This document shows positions 22,102 to 29,412 of a stretch of 32,393 nt of DNA, in pieces. Location of the stretch: NCBI RefSeq assembly GCF_000255705.1, contig NZ_JH636442.1:764730-797122 (forward strand). Direction: 5' to 3'. The notes below the pieces were generated by a model. It saw only the letters and a program-made list of their open reading frames with translations. It searched no databases and was not told the origin of the DNA. Source of the DNA: Zavarzinella formosa DSM 19928. GTDB taxonomy: Bacteria > Planctomycetota > Planctomycetia > Gemmatales > Gemmataceae. The translations under genes and the position numbers were made by a program. Positions within the stretch are counted from its first letter, which is position 1, and each line of letters opens with the position of its first letter.

Positions 22102-22431
22102 ATGTTTACACGCCCAGTACTCCTGAAGAAAAACAAAAGTATTTTGAAGTGCCCAAAATGTGGCAATAACAGGCGGTTTGAAGCCCATTCCGACCATTGC
22201 TGCGAGGATAGCTGTGACGTTTGGGTGGTGTGCAAATGCGGCTATGACCCAACCACAGAGTTATGGGGCTATCGGGTTGAATCCGTCATGGGTAGCCTTG
22301 ACCTGAACGGAGTTCAAGAAGCTCTGCTCTATTCGTGGAACGAAGCCTTGCGTGAGCTTGAAAACAGACAAGCGAAGAATACTCCGAAAGTCGCAGAAAA
22401 CATGTTGAACAAGCAAGGAGGCGATCTGTGA
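22102..22431 (+). CDS. Small zinc-ribbon protein, Lar-like
   Basis: I prefer ATG 22102 (GAGGAAAAT upstream), giving 109 residues; an ATG at 22039 is possible. The product has ILKCPKCGNNRRFEAHSDHC followed by CEDSCDVWVVCKCGYDPTTE. That is two CxxC/CxC knuckles around about 30 residues, then EALLYSWNEALRELE. This resembles the restriction-alleviation Lar family pattern ('CPfCG.......V.C..CGa.g......eAi..WN.a'), which modulates type I restriction in lambdoid phages. The terminal 'SWNEAL' helix strengthens the likeness. It may protect phage DNA from restriction. Confidence 0.58.
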   Translation: MFTRPVLLKKNKSILKCPKCGNNRRFEAHSDHCCEDSCDVWVVCKCGYDPTTELWGYRVESVMGSLDLNGVQEALLYSWNEALRELENRQAKNTPKVAENMLNKQGGDL

Positions 22432-22649
22432 AAACAGCAATGATCGAAAGCGTGGCAGACACCATTGATTTCATTCAGGGACGTGTGGTTCGCGGTTGGA
22501 ACGCCAAAGATGAGCACGAACGGAGCTTTGAGCTTTCGCAGGCGCACAACATGCTTAAAGAATTGAGCCTATCGATCCGTTGCGAAATATCTCGTCTTGA
22601 AGAGATTGAGGCCAAGCTTCGGCTGGTCAATAAGGAGTTGACCAAGTGA
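22428..22649 (+). CDS. Small helical protein (73 aa)
   Basis: GTG start with AAGGAGG six bases upstream, overlapping the previous stop as GTGA. The product is almost wholly helical: VADTIDFIQGRVVRGWNAKD, then LSQAHNMLKELSLSIRCEIS and RLEEIEAKLRLVNKEL. It is predicted to be an antiparallel coiled coil. No named family. Coupled to both neighbours. Confidence 0.55.
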   Translation: MKTAMIESVADTIDFIQGRVVRGWNAKDEHERSFELSQAHNMLKELSLSIRCEISRLEEIEAKLRLVNKELTK

Positions 22650-22924
22650 CCAAAAATGAACTGATAGATGGTTGGGCGAGGGAGGATTGGCCCCACTACG
22701 TCAAAAGGCCAAAACTGCCACAGGGCTATGAGTGGGTGTGTCTGCGGCAAACGCCAGCGCAGGGGGACAGTCCGCGATTTTGGTGGATAAGGGTTTGCTG
22801 GGCCATGAAGGACGGGAAGAAGCGAATGCTCAGGCTTCCCGGCGAGCACTTCCTAACGCCGCAGGCGGCCATCGACTACGCGATGGGCGAGGTATTCCGC
22901 CACCAAGCAAAGAGGGCACCATGA
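22646..22924 (+). CDS. Uncharacterised small protein (92 aa)
   Basis: GTG start overlapping the previous stop as GTGA. The product has YEWVCLRQTPAQGDSPRFWW followed by IRVCWAMKDGKKRMLRLPGE, an aromatic beta-rich core, and a final helix LTPQAAIDYAMGEVF. No motif is recognised. An early accessory protein by context. Confidence 0.52.
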   Translation: MTKNELIDGWAREDWPHYVKRPKLPQGYEWVCLRQTPAQGDSPRFWWIRVCWAMKDGKKRMLRLPGEHFLTPQAAIDYAMGEVFRHQAKRAP

Positions 22925-23073
22925 TGCGCCAACCAGACACGAACTCCTGTCTTGGTAAATGGCTATCCGTCATAGCGGTTATTGCCTTGATACTGTGGAT
23001 TGGAGAGATGGTTTATGATTACAGCGTTTGTAATTACCGTGGAAAATTTTGGTTTGATTGTGAGGGAATATGA
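22921..23073 (+). CDS. Tiny membrane protein (50 aa)
   Basis: ATG overlaps the preceding stop as ATGA. Residues about 15-34 (LSVIAVIALILWIGEMVYDY) are one transmembrane segment, flanked by a short polar N-terminus and a Cys-containing C-terminal tail (CNYRGKFWFDCEGI). The two tail cysteines could form a disulphide if exported. Function unknown. Confidence 0.52.
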   Translation: MMRQPDTNSCLGKWLSVIAVIALILWIGEMVYDYSVCNYRGKFWFDCEGI

Positions 23074-23243
23074 CAAAACCAGATACGAGCATCATTACAA
23101 CTAGCACATGGTGTATGACCATTTTTTCTTTAACTGTGTGCATTTTTGATCTTCATTCTTTTGCTGCTGGGATTTCTGCGGGGGCCACGATGGTTGGCTG
23201 GCTTGTGGATGTTAAAACCCACAAAGAGAAAGGCACAAAATGA
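23070..23243 (+). CDS. Tiny membrane protein (57 aa)
   Basis: The frame starts at ATG 23070, overlapping the upstream stop as ATGA, and its stop overlaps the next ATG the same way, so it is a regular member of the operon. The product has TWCMTIFSLTVCIFDLHSF followed by AAGISAGATMVGWLVDV, two short hydrophobic segments joined by a tight turn, then a basic tail KTHKEKGTK. Two spans and a charged C-terminus resemble small class II holins in outline, but no endolysin is nearby. Confidence 0.5.
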   Translation: MTKPDTSIITTSTWCMTIFSLTVCIFDLHSFAAGISAGATMVGWLVDVKTHKEKGTK

Positions 23244-24628
23244 CCGATTCGCTGATTGAAAAACTGGAGAAAGGCAGCCCAAAGGGAAAATTTACTGCTC
23301 CCGAGCATGTCGGGTATGCGGCTGGCTACAAGGATGCGTTCGACATCGTTCGCCAGCATGAGGCCAACCATTTTCGTGACGTCGCGAAAATGGCTTCGAG
23401 CGAGCCTTCCATGGATATTTCTCGCTTCTCCGTGCTGGAGCAGTGTTACTGCATGAGCGACGCGCCGAGCGATGACTACCCGGAAGACAAAGGGGTTTGC
23501 CAATATTGCCAGATCAAGGCGTTGCTGCGCAGTTGCCCGAGTAAGAGGCCGGATGCCGCCAAACCTAAATCCGAGCATGCTTCAGGGAGCTACTTTCACC
23601 CCAATATCAAATCTTTCCACTTGGGAACTGAAGTTCTTTCCGACGAGGAAATGGTGAAGGCCACAACCGGAAGGGCGTCTCCATCGGATTACGGCATGGT
23701 TCAGGTCTATCCATCAAAGTCGGTCCAGCCTTCTTTGACCAAGCCTTCAGTATGCGATGGCACCATTTATGAAAATCCGATCATCGCCAACTCTGGTGAC
23801 ATTCCGATTGTCGATGAGGCAGAATTAAAAAAGCGAATGCTCAAGGCTGATATTCACTGCCCACAGTGTGCGGATATTGCTTTGGATGCTGTCCTCCCCT
23901 ACCTCCGCACTCCCCAGTCCGACGAAATGCTGAAGGCCATTGGCCGCATGGAAGCTGGTGATATCTCGCCGGTGCCTGATGAAGAGCCAGAGCCAATGTC
24001 GAATTTTGTACGCAGCGTTGGCCTGACAGAAACCAAAGGCGAATGTCAGGAAGAAGCCAAAGAACTCGGGGTGCGAGTCCCCGGCGCTGCGCCACCACAT
24101 CGGCCGGATGAATTGGACATAAAGAAGCTAATGGACGACGCCATTTGCGATGCGATGAGAAAGGCCATCCAGGACACCGTGAATTACACGAAGTTTGAAT
24201 GCGAGACTAATGAACGCCGAAGTGACATTTACACGAACGCTGCGTTTGCAGATGTTCTTGGACATAAGATCGTCGATCTGGCATACGATGCTGTGCGCAC
24301 GTATCTGAGGCCACTTGAGCGGGAATCGGGTGATGATATGGACAACAGTTCTTCGGTTGTTTTTGAAAGCGGCAGGCAGGATGCCGATAAGGAATGGCGC
24401 GAGAAGCTATACAAAAATGGCGGCAGGGAACTGATGGATTTGCTGCAAGGCCAATATAAGAAATCACACCTGCTGGAATTAATTGGATTCAACGTGTTTG
24501 AGGCGCTGAAAAGAGCAGAAGCTTTCATTTCTCGCTATGGTAATGGAGGTGAAACCGAAGGTTTCCGGCGAGATACGCTTTATGAAATACGCAATGCGAT
24601 AACCGAAATAGAAGGTCAAAAACCATGA
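23240..24628 (+). CDS. Large uncharacterised phage protein (462 aa)
   Basis: ATG overlaps the preceding stop. The product looks modular. An N-terminal helix pair (IEKLEKGSPKGKFTAPEHVG, then YAAGYKDAFDIVRQHEANHF) comes first. A Cys cluster follows (QCYCMSDAPSDDYPEDKGVC, then QYC), then a disordered Ser/Pro middle. A helical C-terminal half repeats the theme 'D....Av..YLR' (AVLPYLRTP; AVRTYLRPLE). The composition resembles fast-evolving accessory proteins of temperate phages such as Eaa/Ea22 types, which are built from interchangeable short modules. No enzymatic motif is visible. AT content is higher than in the virion genes. Confidence 0.58.
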   Translation: MTDSLIEKLEKGSPKGKFTAPEHVGYAAGYKDAFDIVRQHEANHFRDVAKMASSEPSMDISRFSVLEQCYCMSDAPSDDYPEDKGVCQYCQIKALLRSCPSKRPDAAKPKSEHASGSYFHPNIKSFHLGTEVLSDEEMVKATTGRASPSDYGMVQVYPSKSVQPSLTKPSVCDGTIYENPIIANSGDIPIVDEAELKKRMLKADIHCPQCADIALDAVLPYLRTPQSDEMLKAIGRMEAGDISPVPDEEPEPMSNFVRSVGLTETKGECQEEAKELGVRVPGAAPPHRPDELDIKKLMDDAICDAMRKAIQDTVNYTKFECETNERRSDIYTNAAFADVLGHKIVDLAYDAVRTYLRPLERESGDDMDNSSSVVFESGRQDADKEWREKLYKNGGRELMDLLQGQYKKSHLLELIGFNVFEALKRAEAFISRYGNGGETEGFRRDTLYEIRNAITEIEGQKP

Positions 24629-24891
24629 CTTTCCAGCACATGCGGTTCAACCAAGCCCAAGAGGTGATTGTGCTTGACGCCAAGGGCGAATACGAGTGCC
24701 GAGGCATCATCGTCGGCCGCTCGAACTCCAAGCTCGGCATCACTTACGACGTCATGCCAAACAGGGCCGAGTCCATGAACAAGCGAATGTGCGGCATCCC
24801 GGAGTCGCGGCTGCGATGCATGGGCAAGCCGATTCTGGCATATGAGCGTAAGCCGGAAACAGAGGCAAGGCATATTCTCGACGAGGCGTAG
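24625..24891 (+). CDS. Small uncharacterised protein (88 aa)
   Basis: ATG overlaps the previous stop as ATGA. The product EVIVLDAKGEYECRGIIVGR followed by SNSKLGITYDVMPNRAESMN is a small beta barrel-like sequence. It ends in IPESRLRCMGKPILAYERKP. The pattern 'Gr.nska..YDV........n.V.es.L' is common in small phage proteins that control no known step. Last gene of the plus operon. Confidence 0.55.
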   Translation: MTFQHMRFNQAQEVIVLDAKGEYECRGIIVGRSNSKLGITYDVMPNRAESMNKRMCGIPESRLRCMGKPILAYERKPETEARHILDEA

Positions 24892-25149
24892 CAAGGCACT
24901 TTCCCCAGGAAATCGCCCCGCGAAACACCCCGAGCAACCGGTCGGGCATCTGACTGTAGCTTCCAATTTTGGTTTGCGGATCGCTGGCCGACATGGTTCT
25001 CATCAAGCTCACATCATATTCGTGGCAAACCCTTCGATAAGTTGATTGACTGAAAACTCGATTTTCTGCCTTCGGCGCAGCAAGGTTCAGCACCATCCGC
25101 TAGAATAATCCCTACAGTTTATCCAGCCAGCATTCCCGAGGAGCATTGC
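24892..25149. other. Intergenic region before the AbiGi-like gene
   Basis: No gene is supported in these 258 bases. A TAGAAT box at 25101-25106 could be a -10 for the next gene, but I see no matching -35. A minus-strand frame stays open here and into the upstream gene (24752-25096); it has no ribosome site and I treat it as chance or a decayed remnant. Confidence 0.35.
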
Positions 25150-25905
25150 ATGAATCGCAGGGCCGAAGTCGCAATGGAGAAGCGTGGCGATGTGTCAATG
25201 TTCATGGTTCATCTGACTCGTGATGACCGAAATGTGCGGACGGAGGAACAGGGCGGTAGAAATGCCCTTGATAATTTCATCAACATTCTTGAGACCAGGA
25301 CGATTTGCGCTCTTGGCATTCACTGTTATCACGGTGAATACCTGCGAAAACTCTCTGCCGAGGATCAAAAGCAGTTTCAGGTGTCCTGTTTCACGGAAAC
25401 CCCCCTTGATCAGATTGCCAAATTGCTCAATGTGGGTTCCCGTAAAATTAACCTTGAGGCATTCGGCTTTGTATTTAAACGAGAGTTCCTTTACAGCAAG
25501 GGAGCTCAATCAGCTATCTATATCAACGACTATGGCCCGAATCAGTTGCGAGACGCGGTCAACTGCATCTATGAAATCGGCGAGAAGAATGGATTTGCTG
25601 GTCGTTCATGGCCATTGCTTCCGTTTGTCAACGTCATGCACAATGGACATGACTTCATGTGGGAGCGAGAATATCGAGTGCTGGGAGATGTTGTCTTTGA
25701 ACTAGAAGATCTCGTTTGCGTAGTGCTTCCAGAAGATGAATACAAGCTTCGTGAGCGTTTGGGGCGAATGGGTATCGCCGCTATCGACCCGGCATGGGGT
25801 TTCGAGAAAGCTATCATGGAACTTGCTTCTCAGCAGTGTAAAACGAGGAAGGTTTGGAAGAAGCTCTCAACCGATGCCATGAAGTCAGAATCTTCTACAA
25901 AATGA
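25150..25905 (+). CDS. AbiGi/DUF2971-like candidate phage-defence protein
   Basis: The 251-residue protein starts at ATG 25150 with GAGGAG upstream and stands alone, outside the coupled operons. Its plan is VHLTRDD near the start, FINILETRTICALG, then FQVSCFTETPLDQIAKLL (about 76-93), AFGFVFKREFLYSKGAQSAI followed by YIND, and later MWEREYRVLGD (about 174-184). The sequence 'vsFtE.PL..i ... fG..f.ke......a.P.iYi ... WERE.Rv' is the plan of AbiGi and DUF2971-type proteins, some linked to abortive infection. A relation to ADP-ribosyltransferase-like folds is possible but unproven. It may be a prophage-borne defence gene. The family match is by pattern from memory. Confidence 0.48.
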   Translation: MNRRAEVAMEKRGDVSMFMVHLTRDDRNVRTEEQGGRNALDNFINILETRTICALGIHCYHGEYLRKLSAEDQKQFQVSCFTETPLDQIAKLLNVGSRKINLEAFGFVFKREFLYSKGAQSAIYINDYGPNQLRDAVNCIYEIGEKNGFAGRSWPLLPFVNVMHNGHDFMWEREYRVLGDVVFELEDLVCVVLPEDEYKLRERLGRMGIAAIDPAWGFEKAIMELASQQCKTRKVWKKLSTDAMKSESSTK

Positions 25906-25967
25906 TATGCCGCCGAAGGAACGGATTTGCTCCTGCCATATGGCATCTCCAATCATTTGCTGCCCTC

Positions 25968-26408
25968 TCAAAACAAGCTCGGCTGCCGCAACTCGTTCGC
26001 CACCGCCTTCCTCATGCGTTCCACTTGCTCACGCTGGGCGTGCTCGTGCGGGTGCTTCGCCTCGGGCAATCGTTCAAGCAGAAACCTTATCGCGGCTGTC
26101 CTGGCTTCGGAGCGAGTCTCGAATAGCTCGTCCCATATGGAGGGGGCGTTGCCGTAGCCTTCGATTGGCGTTTGGAAGCCGCACCCGAAAGCGTGAAGCC
26201 CGTTCGCTGTCCCGATGGTTATCCACGCCTTGTAGCCGTCTCTGTCGTAGAGGATTTCTTCCGGTGCGTTGACGAAGACGCCGTTGGCATTGATCGCGTC
26301 ACCCCAAATGGCTTTCAGTTCGGCTTGTGCCTGTTCGTCCCGCCAGTAGTGCTCGTACTTCTCGCGGATGGCGTCGGTTCGCTCGATCAATGAATCCAAG
26401 TCGATCAT
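25968..26408 (-). CDS. Methyltransferase-linked uncharacterised protein (146 aa)
   Basis: ATG 26408 overlaps the methyltransferase stop as ATGA. The N-terminal half is helical and acidic. The middle has ILYDRDGYKAWITIGTANGL and HAFGCGFQTPIEGYGNAPSI, a beta-rich core. The C-terminal half has a helix with RSEARTAAIRFLLERL and ends RQPSLF. The terminal QPSLF fits the beta-clamp-binding consensus Qx(S/D)LF. This suggests association with the replication clamp, consistent with a partner of DNA methylation or repair. No catalytic site is evident. Confidence 0.6.
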   Translation of the reverse strand: MIDLDSLIERTDAIREKYEHYWRDEQAQAELKAIWGDAINANGVFVNAPEEILYDRDGYKAWITIGTANGLHAFGCGFQTPIEGYGNAPSIWDELFETRSEARTAAIRFLLERLPEAKHPHEHAQREQVERMRKAVANELRQPSLF

Positions 26409-27628
26409 GCGGCCAAACCGAGGTGCTGCTCGACCTCCGCGACACGTTCTCCAATCCACCTCATCACCGGGACAGCCATCGAGTTTCCGAGCGATCTGTA
26501 ACGGGGTCCGTCTGCGGCGAGCTTGCCACGGCTTGGAACCAGCGTGTAATCATCGGGGAAACCTTGAAGCCTTTCACATTCTCGCGGGGAGAGACGACGG
26601 ACGGCCATAAGTTGCTGGATAAAGTTTTGTTGCTTCATCCCTGCATGAGCGGCCAAAGCACCGGCAATCTGGCCGTCGCCACCAATATATCTCAACTCGT
26701 CTCGCGTGTTTTGCTGGAATGCAACCGCCCCAACACCTATTCCTGCCCGCCCTCCATTGGGGGTCAGAATGGCATTGGCGATGCCATCTTGTCGGTATTC
26801 GAGATGATGGCTGTCTCCTCTCCCACGAATTGCCAGCGTATACGGCACGAGTGGCGTCCCCCTTCCCGTGCCGTCCTCGCTCGCGTCAAAACCTTCGCCC
26901 CGAAGGGCGTGGGCGATCAAGCCGCCGTCGAGGTCGAAGTCTGTGCCGAGACCGCCGCCCGCGTTTCTTCGTGCAGGGATCGTGGGAGCAAGCAGTGAGT
27001 GAGGCGTTCCCGCCCCGCGACTGCTTCCAGCGCCTGCCTCAAGAGTGGCGGCAATGATTTTCCCCGCTTCGCGGATCGGCGTAATATCCCCAAGCAGGCT
27101 TTCACGCTCAAAAAGTACCGCTGCGGGAGGTCGCCAGTCTCCAAGATATCCGACAACGAACACACGCCTGCGCCGTTGTGGCACTCCGAAATGTCTAGCG
27201 TCAAGAACCCGGTAGGCGAACCCATACCCGCATTCCGCCAGCCCTCCGAGGAAGGCAGCAAAAGCCCGTCCTGTGTCCTGTGACAGGACACCGGGGACAT
27301 TTTCCCAAACCAGCCAGCGGGGCTGAAGCCTCTGAGCCAGCCGAATAAATTCAAGTGTGAGGTTGCCTCGCTCGTCAGCAAAGCCCTGGCGAAGTCCCGC
27401 GACTGAGAAGGCCTGGCAGGGGGTTCCTCCGACAAGAAGGTCAATTGGGTCATAGGTGTCCTTTCCGATGGTGGTGAAGTCCCCGTGGCACGGCACCGAT
27501 GGGTAGTGGTGCTGGAGAACGGCACGGGGGAAGTTGTCGATTTCAGAGAAGAATGCCGGTTTCCACCCGAGGGGATGCCAAGCTGCTGTCGCGGCTTCGA
27601 TGCCGGAGCAAACTGAGCCGTACTTCAA
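26405..27628 (-). CDS. C5-cytosine DNA methyltransferase (orphan, phage type)
   Basis: I start it at a TTG (27628) overlapping the upstream stop as TTGA, giving 407 residues that begin KYGSVCSGIEAATAAW (motif I). Motif IV is GGTPCQAFSVAG with catalytic Cys71. Motif VI is ENVPG (109-113), motif VIII QRRRRVFVVG (151-160), and motif X GNSMAVPV near residue 381. The stretch between about 165 and 345 is the target-recognition region, with AFQQNTRDELRYIGGDGQIA, common in phage and prophage methylases. All catalytic motifs are intact. No restriction endonuclease is adjacent, so it probably protects phage DNA or regulates genes. The target sequence is not predictable. Confidence 0.9.
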   Translation of the reverse strand: MKYGSVCSGIEAATAAWHPLGWKPAFFSEIDNFPRAVLQHHYPSVPCHGDFTTIGKDTYDPIDLLVGGTPCQAFSVAGLRQGFADERGNLTLEFIRLAQRLQPRWLVWENVPGVLSQDTGRAFAAFLGGLAECGYGFAYRVLDARHFGVPQRRRRVFVVGYLGDWRPPAAVLFERESLLGDITPIREAGKIIAATLEAGAGSSRGAGTPHSLLAPTIPARRNAGGGLGTDFDLDGGLIAHALRGEGFDASEDGTGRGTPLVPYTLAIRGRGDSHHLEYRQDGIANAILTPNGGRAGIGVGAVAFQQNTRDELRYIGGDGQIAGALAAHAGMKQQNFIQQLMAVRRLSPRECERLQGFPDDYTLVPSRGKLAADGPRYRSLGNSMAVPVMRWIGERVAEVEQHLGLAA

Positions 27629-27912
27629 GCGGACAGCCTTTTTGCTTGAGCTAGACGGGCGAGTTCGGTCCCGATGGCCACTGCCGCGTCGCAAACATCA
27701 TGATCGGTCAGAACTTGACCCATGAATTCATGGGTTGCGACGTAACGAATCTTAACCACATCTCCCTTGCTGTTTGTCGTGGCAAGGATGTCGGTAATGG
27801 TGCAGAGCCGGGGATTTTTTCCGCGTGACAGAAATTGATGGCCGATTTTGTATCGAGGAAGGCGGTCGCCTCGCTCTTGCGTTTTGATCGTAGATGTGGT
27901 TTCAGTTGTCAT
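27625..27912 (-). CDS. Small conserved accessory protein (95 aa)
   Basis: I prefer ATG 27912 (GGAG about nine bases before it). The product has RLPRYKIGHQFLSRGKNPRL followed by CTITDILATTNSKGDVVKIR and YVATHEFMGQVLTDHDVCDA. This 'kiG..f...gk....tv.Di..T.ns.GelVkirYvathefmGq..td.dV..tTia.g' pattern occurs in small phage and plasmid proteins of unknown function, often near methylases. Beta-rich, no catalytic residues obvious. It is coupled to the methyltransferase by TTGA. Confidence 0.6.
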   Translation of the reverse strand: MTTETTSTIKTQERGDRLPRYKIGHQFLSRGKNPRLCTITDILATTNSKGDVVKIRYVATHEFMGQVLTDHDVCDAAVAIGTELARLAQAKRLSA

Positions 27913-27974
27913 AATCGCAAACTCCATTTTGCGGTTGAGAGGTGGGAGGCGTTGATAGCGCCTCCCATTTCGTA

Positions 27975-28175
27975 TCACGCGGCCACGCCGATGTCACGCG
28001 CTACTTGCTCCTCGGTAACGAGGACGATTTCCTCCGCGCGGACATACCACTGCTTGCTCCTCCCGTCGAACGAGTAGCCCGCCGCGAGCAGGCCCCGGCG
28101 GGTTTCTTCGGATGGCTTGCCGGTGAAGGTCATGGCGGTCGCGGAGGTGTGGCGAACGATGGCTTGAATGGTCAT
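27975..28175 (-). CDS. Small protein heading the methyltransferase operon (66 aa)
   Basis: ATG 28175 has AAAAGGAG nine bases upstream. The product MTIQAIVRHTSATAMTFTGK followed by PSEETRRGLLAAGYSFDGRS and KQWYV looks like the short 'tG.ts.e.r..Lka.Gf.fdg..k.Wy' module found in phage and plasmid accessory proteins. It is predicted as alpha/beta. First gene of the operon, downstream of the nested inverted repeat at 28196-28238. Confidence 0.58.
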   Translation of the reverse strand: MTIQAIVRHTSATAMTFTGKPSEETRRGLLAAGYSFDGRSKQWYVRAEEIVLVTEEQVARDIGVAA

Positions 28176-28195
28176 GTTGAGACTCCTTTTGGTTG

Positions 28196-28238
28196 TTAGG
28201 TTTTAGGAAGAGGCTTCTTGCCTCGCCCTGAAACCTAA
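28196..28238. repeat. Nested inverted repeat in the leader of the methyltransferase operon
   Basis: Outer arms TTAGGTTT (28196-28203) and AAACCTAA (28231-28238) are perfect 8 bp complements. Inside them GAGGC (28210-28214) and GCCTC (28220-28224) form a second stem with a five-base loop. It starts 21 bases before the first codon of the minus operon, so it would fold in the mRNA leader. No T-run follows, so it is not a simple terminator. Confidence 0.65.
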
Positions 28239-28605
28239 TGGTGGCCATAGCCTTGGCAGGGGAGCTTCGGGCAAGTCCGGCCGGGCGGCGATTTTGACTT
28301 CCGCGAGGAGGCCTTTAGGCCGGGGAAAATCGTTGACTGGACGCCCGCTTGGGCTTGGACTTGAGCGAAGCTGGGCAGCATGCCCTCTCTTGACCGCCGG
28401 TTAGGCGGAATCATTCGCTGGGGAAAATGACGAGTTGGTGTTTGACAGAGGGGACGGGAGTGCTTACGGTGACAGATATTTAACTGTCGTTGTGCAACCC
28501 TGTCAGCCAACGAAAACACACCAGCCCGCGAATTGGTTACGCGTGTGCCCGGCGAGCAAATCGAATCATTGTTCGTCGGCAAAAAATCATCACCGAGGAG
28601 TATTG
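28239..28605. promoter_or_regulatory. Intergenic region with possible promoter and operator for the 28606 gene
   Basis: No gene is supported here. TTGACA (28442-28447) with TACGGT 17 bp on is a weak promoter candidate. GACAG (28471-28475) and CTGTC (28484-28488) flank eight AT bases and form a repressor-site-like inverted repeat just after it. Short GC hairpins such as CCGCC-GGTTA-GGCGG near 28400 are also present. GAGGAG at 28595-28600 serves the next gene. Confidence 0.4.
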
Positions 28606-29412
28606 ATGTACCGTCCAGCCCTGCTGTTGGTGGCTTGCGGCCTATTTGCTTGCGAATTGGTTTTAGCCGCCGACGATGACTTGGTTGAGAAAAAGCTTAC
28701 TGCCATGAAGACCGAGTACGAAAAGGGAGTGGCAAAGGCCCGGACGGGTTTGCTTGAAGACCTGAAAAAAAAGGAGGAGGCCGCGCAGAAAATGGGCGAT
28801 CTCAAGAAACTTGAAATGGCCCAGGCCGAAGCCAAGGCGTTCGAGGATAGAAGGGAGTTGCCAAAATCAGTCCCAGTCAAAACCTACGAGACACAGCTTC
28901 GATCTGCCCGGTCGAAGCTAGAAGAAGCTTATGCGACGGCTGTCAGGGATTACACAAAGGGCGGTAAAATCGAACTTGCCAAGGCAGTCCAGCAGCAGTT
29001 GGAAGAGTTCAAGAGGACTAACGTACTTGGTAAGGGAGCGGTAGCTGACGACGGTTTTGGAGTCGGAACCAAATTGGTCGGCACAGGCAAGCGAAGTTGG
29101 TTGGGTGCCAACGGCAAGCGGGTTAACGAGGGATATGATTTGGAACTTGAGGTAACTAAACGGTCTGGCAAAGAATTCACTGCCCAAATGTGGGGGACGA
29201 ATCGTAAGTCCGGCTTAGAGGTGGAAGGCGTGATCGAGAACGGGATCGTTAAGTTCAGTTCGACAAAGTCCCTTACAGAAGATGTGGCCACCATTGTTGG
29301 CCTACATAAGTTCACCGGTCGGTTTGAGAATGGGATGTTAAAAGGCACTTCTACCAAAAAGGGCGATGATTCCTACCGGGGCGAAATGGATCTCAAGCTC
29401 AAGACGAAATAA
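28606..29412 (+). CDS. Secreted coiled-coil protein, planctomycete type
   Basis: Starts at ATG 28606 behind GAGGAG; the longer upstream frame has no support. Residues 1-21 form a signal peptide (LLLVACGLFACELVLA) with likely cleavage before ADDD. Residues about 25-145 are a helical coiled coil with AYATAVRDYTKGGKIELAKA and VQQQLEEFK, a recurring theme of secreted planctomycete proteins. The C-terminal 110 residues are a beta domain (LVGTGKRSWLGANGKRV, then GLHKFTGRFENGMLKGTSTK) resembling small lipocalin-like or 'WKG' domains. It is unlike phage proteins and is probably host-derived cargo or flanking host DNA. Function unknown. Confidence 0.68.
   Translation: MYRPALLLVACGLFACELVLAADDDLVEKKLTAMKTEYEKGVAKARTGLLEDLKKKEEAAQKMGDLKKLEMAQAEAKAFEDRRELPKSVPVKTYETQLRSARSKLEEAYATAVRDYTKGGKIELAKAVQQQLEEFKRTNVLGKGAVADDGFGVGTKLVGTGKRSWLGANGKRVNEGYDLELEVTKRSGKEFTAQMWGTNRKSGLEVEGVIENGIVKFSSTKSLTEDVATIVGLHKFTGRFENGMLKGTSTKKGDDSYRGEMDLKLKTK

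Noticed and set aside
24752-25096. Minus-strand frame of 114 codons across the end of the 88-aa gene and the intergenic region
   Set aside because: It half overlaps a coupled plus-strand gene, has no ribosome site and no recognised family. The intergenic half might be a decayed remnant but cannot be supported.
28606-28670. Lipobox-like LVAC and LFAC in the signal peptide of the secreted protein
   Set aside because: Both cysteines lie inside the hydrophobic core rather than at its end, and VLAA-DDD is a better signal peptidase I site.
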